From the NCBI RefSeq assembly GCF_021653975.1, contig NZ_JAJKFK010000003.1, positions 496,001-560,000 of the forward strand: a stretch of 64,000 nucleotides of DNA, given 5' to 3'. How positions within the stretch are numbered: the stretch's first letter is position 1; each line of letters starts with the position of its first letter. The notes beneath the pieces were generated by a model, which was given only the letters and a program-made list of their open reading frames with translations, was not told the DNA's origin and searched no databases. The stretch is from Amycolatopsis sp. GM8 (GTDB taxonomy: Bacteria > Actinomycetota > Actinomycetes > Mycobacteriales > Pseudonocardiaceae). A program made the position numbers and the translations under genes. Below, piece by piece: positions 57,518-64,000 of this stretch.

Positions 57518-58330
57518 TCAGGCGGCCGCCGCGGTGAGCGCGCGGGCGGTCAGCACCCGCGCCAGGTGCGCGCGGTACTCGGCGCTCGCGTGCGGTTCGC
57601 TGAGCGGGCTGGCGCCTTCGGCGGCCAGTGCCGCCGCGTCGGCGATGGACGCGCCCGCGGCGAGCGCCTCCTCGGTGGCTGTCGCGCGGACCGGGGTGCC
57701 GCCCATGTTGATCAGGCCCACCGCCTGTCCCTGCACCGCGACACCCACGATGGCCCAGTCGATCGAGCGCCGGTTGAACTTCTCGAAACCCCAGCCGATC
57801 CCGGTCGCCACCGGCACCCGGACCTCCGTGATCAGCTCGTCCGGTTCCAGCGGCGTGGTGAACGGGCCGAGGAAGAACTCCCCTGCCGCGATCTCCCGCT
57901 GCCCGCCGGGCCCACGCACCACCAGCGTGCCGCCGGACGCGAGCAGCGCCGCCGGCAGGTCGGCCGCCGCGTCGGCGTGTGCGAGCGAACCGCCGATGGT
58001 GCCGCGGTGGCGCACCTGCTGGTCCCCGATCGCACCGGCCACCTGCGCCAGCAGCGGCGCGTGCTCCCGCAGGACCTCGTCGTGGTGCAGATCGTGGTAA
58101 CGCGACAGGGCGCCGATCGCGACCGCGTCGCCGTCGACGCGCACGTACCGCAGCTCGTCGATCGGCGCGACGTCGACGACGATCTCGGGCGTGGCGAAGC
58201 GGAGCTTCATCAGCGGCAGCAGCGAATGCCCGCCGGCGAGCACCTTCGCGTCGTCACCGTGCTCGCCGAGGACACTCAGCGCTTCATCCACAGTGGACAC
58301 ACGGCGGTAGCTGAACGCGGCCGGGATCAC
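57518..58330 (-). CDS. coxM: FAD-binding subunit of CoxL-type molybdenum hydroxylase
   Basis: A 270-residue medium subunit (CoxM/CutM). [15 protein letters not shown] (about 31-45) is the first FAD motif and [16 protein letters not shown] (about 108) the second. It passes electrons from the iron-sulfur subunit to the acceptor. GTG 58330 overlaps the stop of the small-subunit gene (GTGA). Order on this strand is large, small, medium (L-S-M), all overlapping, which differs from the classical M-S-L order of carbon monoxide dehydrogenase. Confidence 0.93.
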   Translation of the reverse strand: MIPAAFSYRRVSTVDEALSVLGEHGDDAKVLAGGHSLLPLMKLRFATPEIVVDVAPIDELRYVRVDGDAVAIGALSRYHDLHHDEVLREHAPLLAQVAGAIGDQQVRHRGTIGGSLAHADAAADLPAALLASGGTLVVRGPGGQREIAAGEFFLGPFTTPLEPDELITEVRVPVATGIGWGFEKFNRRSIDWAIVGVAVQGQAVGLINMGGTPVRATATEEALAAGASIADAAALAAEGASPLSEPHASAEYRAHLARVLTARALTAAAA

Positions 58331-58797
58331 TGGCCGACCTCCTGTCCCGAAGCGTCGATCACGGCGCTGACGATGTTGTGGTAACCCGTGCAGCGGCACA
58401 GGTTCCCTTCCAGGCCCTCACGCACCTCGTCCCGGGTTGGCTTGGGATTGTGCGCCAGCAAAGACACCGACGCCATGATCATGCCCGGCGTGCAGAACCC
58501 GCACTGCAGCCCGTGCTGCTCACGGAACGCCCGCTGCACCGGGTGCAGGTCGCCGTCCTCGCCGCGCAGCCCTTCGACCGTGGTGACCTTGTGCCCGTCC
58601 GCCTGCGCGGCCAGCACCGTGCACGATTTCACCGACTCGCCGTCCAGCAGCACCGTGCAGGCGCCGCAGGACGTGGTGTCACAGCCGATGTTGGTGCCGG
58701 TCAGCCCGGCGTTCTCGCGCAGGTAGTGCACCAGCAGCGTGCGGTCTTCGACCTCCTCGGTCACCGCGTTGCCGTTGACCTCGATGGAGACCTTCAC
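58327..58797 (-). CDS. coxS: [2Fe-2S] subunit of CoxL-type molybdenum hydroxylase
   Basis: A 156-residue small subunit. The plant-type cluster ligands are in [18 protein letters not shown] and SCTVLA; the second cluster is in [12 protein letters not shown] and [12 protein letters not shown]. All eight cysteines are present. It relays electrons from the molybdopterin site to FAD. It overlaps the large-subunit stop by 4 bp and the medium-subunit start by 4 bp. Confidence 0.95.
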   Translation of the reverse strand: MKVSIEVNGNAVTEEVEDRTLLVHYLRENAGLTGTNIGCDTTSCGACTVLLDGESVKSCTVLAAQADGHKVTTVEGLRGEDGDLHPVQRAFREQHGLQCGFCTPGMIMASVSLLAHNPKPTRDEVREGLEGNLCRCTGYHNIVSAVIDASGQEVGQ

Positions 58798-61052
58798 TTC
58801 GCTTCACCTTTCACAGAGATCGCCTCCCACACCCGCTGCGGGGTGGTGGGCATGTCCAGGTGGCGCACCCCGAGATGCGCCAGCGCGTCGACCACCGCGT
58901 TGTGCACCGCGGGCGTCGAGCCGATCGTCGCCGCCTCGCCGATTCCCTTGACACCCAAGGGATTCCGCGTCGTCGGCGTGGCCGAGTCGACCAGCTCGAA
59001 ATCGGGCAGCTCGGTCGCGGTGATGAACGAGTAGTCGGCCAGCGTGGCCGTGGTCGGGTTGCCGTCCGGATCGTAAGCCATGATCTCCAGCAGCGCCTGC
59101 GCGATCCCCTGGCCGAGCCCGCCGTGCCGCTGCCCGCGGAACACCAGCGGGTTGATCACCGGCCCGGCGTCGTCCGCGGCGATGATCCGCCGCACCACGA
59201 CCTTCCCGGTCTCGGTGTCCACTTCGACCACCGCCAGATGCGCCCCGAACGGGAACGTCGGGGTGCCCTCGCCGAACCACACGTCCGCCGACAGCGCGCC
59301 TTCCCCGGCTCGCGCCGCCACCCGCACCCAGTCGATGCTGCCGCTCGCGGGCGCGCCCTTCACCTGCCAGGCGCCCTCGCCGGCGTTCAGCTCGAGGTCC
59401 TCGGGCGAGGCTTCGAGCAGGTCCGCGGCGATCTCGCGGGCGCTCGCGATCACCTGCTCCGCGGCCTGGCGCACCGCGGAACCGCCCAGCTGCAGGGAAC
59501 GCGAGCCGAACGTGCCGATCGCCTTGGGCACCTCGTCGGTGTCGCCGTGTTTGATGGTGATCCGGTCCATCGGGATGCCGAGCTGATCCGACAGCAGCAT
59601 CGCGAGCGACGTATCGAGCCCTTGGCCGTGCGGCGAGCTGCCGGTGTACGCGGTGACGGTGCCGTCCGGGTTGATGTCCACGCGGCCGCTCTCACCACCG
59701 CTGTCACCGCCGGTGATCTCGACGTAGCTGGCGATACCGAGGCCGAGCGCCACCGGGTCACCCGCCTCGCGACGGCGTTTCTGCTCGGCGCGCAAGCCGG
59801 CGTAGTCCGCGGCGTCGAGCACCTTGTCCAGCGCCTGGGCGTACTCGCCGCTGTCGTAGTTCGCGCCCGATTTCGTCTTGTACGGGAACTCCTCGGGCCG
59901 GATGAAGTTGACCTTGCGGAACTCCGCCGGGTCCAGCCCGATCTCGGTGGCGTAGAGGTCCATCGCGCGCTCGATCGCGGCGGTCGCCTCGGGCCGGCCC
60001 GCGCCGCGGTAGGCCGCGATCGGCGTGGTGTTGGTGACGAGCCCGCGGCTGCGCGTCTCGATCTTCGGGAAGTGGTAGACGCCCGAGGCCATCAGCTCGG
60101 TGAGGGTGGGAAGGAACAGCGCCCGCGGGTACGCGCCCGCGTCCTGCACCACGTCGAGCCGGAAGACCTCGACGGTGCCGTCGCGGCGGCCGCCGATGGT
60201 CACCGTGTTCTGCTGCGCGCGGCCGTGCGTCATGCTGGTGAGGTTCTCGCTGCGGGTCTCCGTCCAGCGCACCGGCCGCCCCGCGCGCTTCGCCGCCCAG
60301 CCGAGCACGACCGGTTCGGGGTCGGAGCCGATCTTCGCGCCGAAACCGCCGCCGACGTCCGGTGTGATCACGCGGACCTGCTCTTCGCCGACCCCCAGTC
60401 CCTTGGCGACCGCGCCGCGGGCCAGCTGTGCGTTCTGGGTGGACAGCCAGGCGGTCAGCCGGCCGTCCTCGCCCCACGCGCACGCGGCGCCGCGGACTTC
60501 GAGCGGCGCGGGCGCGACGCGCTGGTTCACGATCGTCTGCGTGACCACGACCTCGCAGCCGTCGAAGCTGTCGGCGGGAAACTCGGCGGTTCCGTTGACC
60601 TGCATGACATTCGTGCCCTTGCCGGGGTACAGCAGCGTCTCGTCCGACAGCGCGGCGTCGATGCTCGCGACCACGTCGACCGGGTCGTAGTCGACGTCGA
60701 CCAGCTCGGCCGCGTCGGCGAGCTGGTAGCGGTGCTCGGTCAGCACGAGCGCGACCGGCTCGCCGACGTACCGCACGACGTCGGCGGCGAGCCACGGCTC
60801 GACGACCGGTCCCGCCTTGCGCGGCGCCAGGTCGAGGTCCGCGGCGGTGTACACGCCGACCACCCCGGGCGCGGCGAGTGCCTCGGCGGTGTCGATCGAG
60901 GCGATGCGGGCGTGCGCGATGGGGCTGCGCACGAACATCGCGTGCACGGCGCCGGTGAGCGCGGGTTCGCGGAGATCGTCGACATACGTGCCGCCGGTGG
61001 TGATCAGCTTCTGGTCCTCGATCCGGACCACCCTGGTACCGACGATGCTCAA
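58794..61052 (-). CDS. coxL: Molybdopterin-binding large subunit, form II CoxL-like
   Basis: A 752-residue large subunit of the xanthine-dehydrogenase/CO-dehydrogenase superfamily. [10 protein letters not shown], the active loop [13 protein letters not shown] and [18 protein letters not shown] are clear; [13 protein letters not shown] near the C-terminus holds the catalytic Glu. AYRGAGR is the form II loop, not the AYRCSFR of true CO dehydrogenase, so the substrate is probably another aldehyde or N-heterocycle. TTG 61052 with GGAGG 7 bp upstream gives the family start MSIVGTRV; ATG 61088 is longer with no ribosome site. Confidence 0.92.
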   Translation of the reverse strand: MSIVGTRVVRIEDQKLITTGGTYVDDLREPALTGAVHAMFVRSPIAHARIASIDTAEALAAPGVVGVYTAADLDLAPRKAGPVVEPWLAADVVRYVGEPVALVLTEHRYQLADAAELVDVDYDPVDVVASIDAALSDETLLYPGKGTNVMQVNGTAEFPADSFDGCEVVVTQTIVNQRVAPAPLEVRGAACAWGEDGRLTAWLSTQNAQLARGAVAKGLGVGEEQVRVITPDVGGGFGAKIGSDPEPVVLGWAAKRAGRPVRWTETRSENLTSMTHGRAQQNTVTIGGRRDGTVEVFRLDVVQDAGAYPRALFLPTLTELMASGVYHFPKIETRSRGLVTNTTPIAAYRGAGRPEATAAIERAMDLYATEIGLDPAEFRKVNFIRPEEFPYKTKSGANYDSGEYAQALDKVLDAADYAGLRAEQKRRREAGDPVALGLGIASYVEITGGDSGGESGRVDINPDGTVTAYTGSSPHGQGLDTSLAMLLSDQLGIPMDRITIKHGDTDEVPKAIGTFGSRSLQLGGSAVRQAAEQVIASAREIAADLLEASPEDLELNAGEGAWQVKGAPASGSIDWVRVAARAGEGALSADVWFGEGTPTFPFGAHLAVVEVDTETGKVVVRRIIAADDAGPVINPLVFRGQRHGGLGQGIAQALLEIMAYDPDGNPTTATLADYSFITATELPDFELVDSATPTTRNPLGVKGIGEAATIGSTPAVHNAVVDALAHLGVRHLDMPTTPQRVWEAISVKGEAK

Positions 61053-61145
61053 CTCTGGGCCTCCAATGGTGGGTACCGGGAAGATCATGCCGCCGGACCC
61101 AACATACCCCCGGCGACTTTTGTCCCGGCCGGGGCGGAATACTCG

Positions 61146-61904
61146 TCACACGGCAAAGGCCTGATAGGCAAGTGTGCCCGCGAGACCGAGCCCGGCGAGC
61201 CCGATCACGATCCGCAGCGGGGTGGCGGGCACCCGGCGCACGATCGACGGCCCGATCCACGAGCCGAGCACGGATCCCAGGCACAGCGCGACAACCGCGG
61301 GCCAGTAAGCCTTGCCGGTGAAGGCGAACACGACGGCGGCGATGAAATTGGCGGCGCCCGTCGCGATGTTCTTGGCGGCGTTGGACCGGGCCAGCGATTG
61401 CGCCCAGACCGTCGAGAGCAGCGCCAGCATCAGAACCCCGGCGGCGGCGCCGAAATAACCGCCGTAGATCGCCACTCCGAATGCGGCGACGCCCGAAGCC
61501 GGGCCGATTCCGTGTGCCGGTCCCGCGCTTTTCCGCAAATGCGGACCGAGGAACAGGAGAATCGACGCACCTGCGATCAGAAACGGGACGACGATGGTGA
61601 AAACGCCGGGCGGGGTGTACAGCAGGAGCGCGGCACCGAGCGCGCCGCCGGCCGCGGTGATCGCGCACAGCACCTTGAGCCGGCTCCACTGCCCGTCCAG
61701 TTCCGGCCGCGAGCCGGCCGCCGCGCCGGCGGTCGTGCCGAGGAGCGCGATGGTGTTGGTGATGTTCGCCGTCAGCGGCGGCAGCCCGACGGCGAGGAGC
61801 GCGGGATAGGACACGAGGGACGCGAGCCCGGCGATCGACCCGGTGAGCCCCGCCCCGACGCCGGCGACGAACAGGAACGCCAGCGCCGGCAGGGTCAGGG
61901 TCAC
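61146..61904 (-). CDS. TSUP (TauE/SafE) family transporter
   Basis: A 252-residue membrane protein with about seven to eight helices and the twofold repeat of the TauE/SafE family; GAGLTGSIAGLASLVSYPALLAVGL and GGYFGAAAGVLMLALL are the paired signatures. Members export sulfite, sulfoacetate or other small organosulfur or carboxylate anions. GATAAT ends 8 nt before the GTG, so the mRNA is probably leaderless. It could serve the adjacent molybdenum hydroxylase or the distant ComA-like operon; there is no direct link. Confidence 0.88.
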   Translation of the reverse strand: MTLTLPALAFLFVAGVGAGLTGSIAGLASLVSYPALLAVGLPPLTANITNTIALLGTTAGAAAGSRPELDGQWSRLKVLCAITAAGGALGAALLLYTPPGVFTIVVPFLIAGASILLFLGPHLRKSAGPAHGIGPASGVAAFGVAIYGGYFGAAAGVLMLALLSTVWAQSLARSNAAKNIATGAANFIAAVVFAFTGKAYWPAVVALCLGSVLGSWIGPSIVRRVPATPLRIVIGLAGLGLAGTLAYQAFAV

Positions 61905-61980
61905 GTTGATCGATTATCAGCACCGGCCCTGGCAGCGCCCCCGACAGGCGGCCCCACAGTGGCCCACGCCACCCCTGCCC

Positions 61981-62113
61981 GTCGAACTCGGCGCCCCGGC
62001 CGTCGGACTCACCGTCCTGAGCGTCGGACTCGCCGGGGCTGGGGCCGGGGCGCGAGTCCGACGCTCGGGACAGCGAGTCGGACACTGGCGACGGCGAGTT
62101 CGACACTCGCGCG
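61981..62113. repeat. 21-bp repeat array F (GAGTCCGAC family, head-to-head)
   Basis: Two inverted units (gtcggactcaccgtcctgagc) face three forward ones (cgagtccgacgctcgggacag) across a ggggctggggccgggg centre. The array lies in the divergent gap between the TSUP and GH16 genes, the only array placed at 5' ends. Confidence 0.75.
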
Positions 62114-62180
62114 TTGCCGCGCATGACACACGGCGCTCCCGAAAGCAACGATTGTGGGAAAATACCTACCTAAGTCTGTT

Positions 62181-62196
62181 GAAGGTCTGGACCACT
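62181..62196. promoter_or_regulatory. DasR-like site upstream of the GH16 gene
   Basis: GAAGGTCTGGACCACT matches the dre consensus ACTGGTCTAGACCACT at 12 of 16 positions and keeps the right half intact except for one base. It ends 54 bp before the GH16 ATG. A secreted polysaccharide hydrolase is a plausible DasR target. Confidence 0.45.
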
Positions 62197-62249
62197 GGCT
62201 CCATACTTTTGTTTCCGCGCACAACAAACAAGCGGAACGAGAGGCAGTG

Positions 62250-63071
62250 ATGTCGATGAAGACCACTACCCGCCTGTCCCGTCTGCTGCGGCTGGGCGTG
62301 CCCGCGCTCGCCGTGGCCGCCGTGCTCGTGGCGCCCGGCAACGCCAGCGCCGCCACGGTGTTCAGCGACGACTTCGACGGCCCGGCCGGCGCCGCCGTCG
62401 ACGGATCCAAGTGGACGAACGAGACCGGCGACAACGTCAACAACCACGAGCTGGAGTGGTACACCCCGGGCAACCAGAACGCCGCGCTCGACGGCAATGG
62501 CAACCTGGTGATCACCGCGCGCCAAGAGGGCGGGCACGACTGCTGGTACGGCCCCTGCACCTACACCTCGGCCCGGCTCAACACCGCGGGCAAGTTCACC
62601 CAGACCTACGGCCACTTCGAGGCCCGCATGAAACTCCCGCGCGGGCAGGGCATGTGGCCGGCGTTCTGGGCGCTGGGCGAGGACATCGGCAGCAATGGCT
62701 GGCCGAACTGCGGCGAGATCGACTTCATGGAGAACATCGGCAAGGAGCCGACGACCGTGCACGGCACCATCCACGGCCCCGGCTACTCGGGTGCGGGCGG
62801 TATCGGCGCCCCCTACAGCGGCCCGAACTTCTCCGACGACTTCCACACCTACGCGGTCGACTGGGCGCCCGACAGCATCAAGTGGTATGTCGACGGAAAC
62901 CTTTACCAGACAAGGACTCCCGCCGACCTGAACGGTAACCGCTGGGTGTTCGACCACCCGTTCTTCATCATCCTCAACCTCGCGGTGGGCGGTGACTGGC
63001 CGGGCGGCCCGGACGGCGGCACCCAGTTCCCGCAGCAGCTGGTGATCGACTACGTGCACGTGACGGCCTGA
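62250..63071 (+). CDS. Secreted glycoside hydrolase family 16 beta-glucanase
   Basis: A 273-residue secreted enzyme. A Sec signal ends at about NASA-A (34/35). The mature part is one GH16 jelly-roll; the catalytic motif GEIDFMENIG carries nucleophile E156, D158 and acid/base E161. ARMKLPRGQGMWPAFWALG and HTYAVDWAPDSIKWYVDG are typical of laminarinase-type members that cut beta-1,3(1,4)-glucans of fungi and plants. There is no carbohydrate-binding module. AGAGG precedes ATG. The next gene converges 10 bp away. Confidence 0.95.
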   Translation: MSMKTTTRLSRLLRLGVPALAVAAVLVAPGNASAATVFSDDFDGPAGAAVDGSKWTNETGDNVNNHELEWYTPGNQNAALDGNGNLVITARQEGGHDCWYGPCTYTSARLNTAGKFTQTYGHFEARMKLPRGQGMWPAFWALGEDIGSNGWPNCGEIDFMENIGKEPTTVHGTIHGPGYSGAGGIGAPYSGPNFSDDFHTYAVDWAPDSIKWYVDGNLYQTRTPADLNGNRWVFDHPFFIILNLAVGGDWPGGPDGGTQFPQQLVIDYVHVTA

Positions 63072-63080
63072 GCCGCCGCG

Positions 63081-64000
63081 TCAGTGCGCCGTCGGGGCGT
63101 TGGACGCTGGATCGGTGTTGTCGCGCAGCCTGCGCAGCATCAGCGCCAGGTGCAGGCGGAACCGGCCGCTCGGTGAATCGACCTCGAAACCGAGTGCCGA
63201 CTCGGCGTGGGCGAGCCGGGCGGGCAGGGTGCTGTGGTGACGATGCAGGGCGGCGGCCGCCTTGCGCGCGGACCCGGTCGCGCACAGCGCGGCGAGGACC
63301 GCGATCGTGCCCTCGCCGTGCGGCCCGGCCGCCAGCCGGTCCAGCGCTCCGACGTCGGCGATCTCGGACAGCTCGTCCGGTCCGAGCCGGTCGGCCATCG
63401 CCGCGAGACCGCCCAGCCGCTCCCACCACACCACCGGTTCGCTGTCCGCGGTGAACCGCAGGGCCACCCCGGCGGCGCGCCACGACCGGTCCGCCTCGAT
63501 GGCGGGAAGCCGGGGGCCGACGGCCAGCCGGGTGCCGGCCGGCACCGCGCCGGGCAGGTCGCCGGCGCTCAACACCGCCCGCACCGAACCGAGCATGGCG
63601 GCGCGGCCGTCGAACTCGCCGGGGCCGGTCACCGCGAGCACGCGAAGTCGGGCGGCGGCGTCGAGCCCGAGCAGGTGCAGGGCCCGCGAACGCTCGGCGG
63701 TGCCGACCCCCTCGGAGAGAACGAGTTCGACCAGGGCCGGATCGCCGAGTTCGGGCAGCGGGACGTCGCTGTGTTCGAGCAGGATGGCGGTGGCGATCGC
63801 GAACCGTTCCAGCAGCATGTCGTCCAGCGGCGGCGGCTCGCCGGCACGAGCGACCCACGCGATCATCCCGCCCTCGAGTTCACGCGTGGCCGCGCCGGCG
63901 GGGATGGGACTGGACGCGCCGAGAGCGCCGTCGGGCTCCGCACGCAGGGCCAGCCCGCGGACGGGTGCGGCCAGACCCACGGGGCACCCGGCGAGCTGGG
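63081..64000 (-). CDS. PucR/CdaR-type transcriptional regulator (5' end outside window)
   Basis: At least 306 codons are visible and the frame stays open to the right edge (preceding residues read QLAGCPVGLAAPVRG), so the start lies outside; GTG 63980 is only an internal option. The C-terminal PucR helix-turn-helix is clear: ALCATGSARKAAAALHRHHSTLPARLAHAESALGF (in parts), where diverse PucR members recognise DNA. The middle resembles the GGDEF-like PucR region. Regulators of this type control purine, sugar or amino-acid catabolism genes. Confidence 0.85.
   Translation of the reverse strand, partial: QLAGCPVGLAAPVRGLALRAEPDGALGASSPIPAGAATRELEGGMIAWVARAGEPPPLDDMLLERFAIATAILLEHSDVPLPELGDPALVELVLSEGVGTAERSRALHLLGLDAAARLRVLAVTGPGEFDGRAAMLGSVRAVLSAGDLPGAVPAGTRLAVGPRLPAIEADRSWRAAGVALRFTADSEPVVWWERLGGLAAMADRLGPDELSEIADVGALDRLAAGPHGEGTIAVLAALCATGSARKAAAALHRHHSTLPARLAHAESALGFEVDSPSGRFRLHLALMLRRLRDNTDPASNAPTAH

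Noticed and set aside
58794..61052. True aerobic carbon monoxide dehydrogenase
   Set aside because: The active loop is AYRGAGR (form II), not AYRCSFR, and the gene order differs.
58860..62126. A 1088-codon open frame on the + strand opposite the coxLSM and TSUP genes
   Set aside because: It is antisense to clear genes and runs across two of them; its composition (Arg/His/Val/Asp-rich, no domains) is the usual shadow of GC-rich coding DNA.

Overview
The window is 64 kb of very GC-rich, densely packed chromosomal DNA with no rRNA, tRNA, phage, insertion sequence or CRISPR that I can recognise. GTG and TTG starts, 1-4 nt stop/start overlaps, many probably leaderless genes (TAnnnT 5-8 nt before the start codon), a conservon (cvnABCD), a xylFGH/ROK locus and DasR-like sites all point to a filamentous actinomycete. 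The protein style looks like Pseudonocardiaceae, probably Amycolatopsis (inference, not a database result).

Layout. 1-3.8 kb: a Ser/Thr kinase fused to a STAND NTPase (cut by the left edge), two small genes and a glutathione peroxidase. 3.6-7.9 kb: very small genes, an M20 amidohydrolase, a GyrI-like protein, and a 2-keto-3-deoxygluconate kinase divergent from an IclR regulator. 7.9-12 kb: a 104-bp tandem repeat, a VOC protein, HPr (ptsH) with a DasR-type site, a dehydrogenase, a degenerate P450/PEP-mutase fusion with a frameshifted 5' end, and an esterase. 12-18.4 kb: CoA ligase, amidohydrolase and MarR, then an MFS transporter fused to carboxypeptidase-regulatory-like domains and its soluble partner. 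18.5-23.7 kb: conservon cvnABCD running into two tandem StyA-like flavin monooxygenases. 23.7-29.8 kb: YnfA/TetR/flavin monooxygenase, ferric-reductase-like protein, HtrA protease, lipoprotein. 29.9-34.6 kb: xylose-type ABC transporter with a ROK repressor and twin operators. 34.8-40 kb: LysR, gamma-glutamyltransferase, a strong terminator, then flavohaemoglobin - DivIVA-like - truncated haemoglobin. 40-44.8 kb: DapA-like lyase and FadR-type GntR sharing one operator, rhomboid, PRPP synthase, lipoprotein esterase. 44.9-51.5 kb: a five-gene operon around a ComA-like phosphosulfolactate synthase, then a NTPase with SEL1/TPR-like repeats. 51.7-57.5 kb: YtrA-type GntR pair, YciO, CDF metal exporter/ArsR, MpaB-like oxygenase, MarR/YceI. 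57.5-64 kb: CoxMSL-type molybdenum hydroxylase, TSUP exporter, GH16 beta-glucanase, and a PucR-type regulator cut by the right edge.

The most unusual structural signal is a set of six intergenic arrays built from 21-bp units (two sequence families, one array carrying both), most of them arranged head-to-head so that each can fold on itself. They sit within a few bases of stop codons, mostly between convergent genes. The most interesting gene sets are the globin-DivIVA-globin operon, the ComA/acyl-ligase/acyltransferase operon, and the conservon wired to two styrene-monooxygenase homologues with no flavin reductase beside them.

Regulation can be read unusually well here: perfect or near-perfect palindromes sit at the promoters of the IclR, ROK, GntR (two kinds), TetR, ArsR and MarR loci and upstream of ptsH and the GH16 gene. 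All functions are inferred from recognisable motifs; no similarity search was run.
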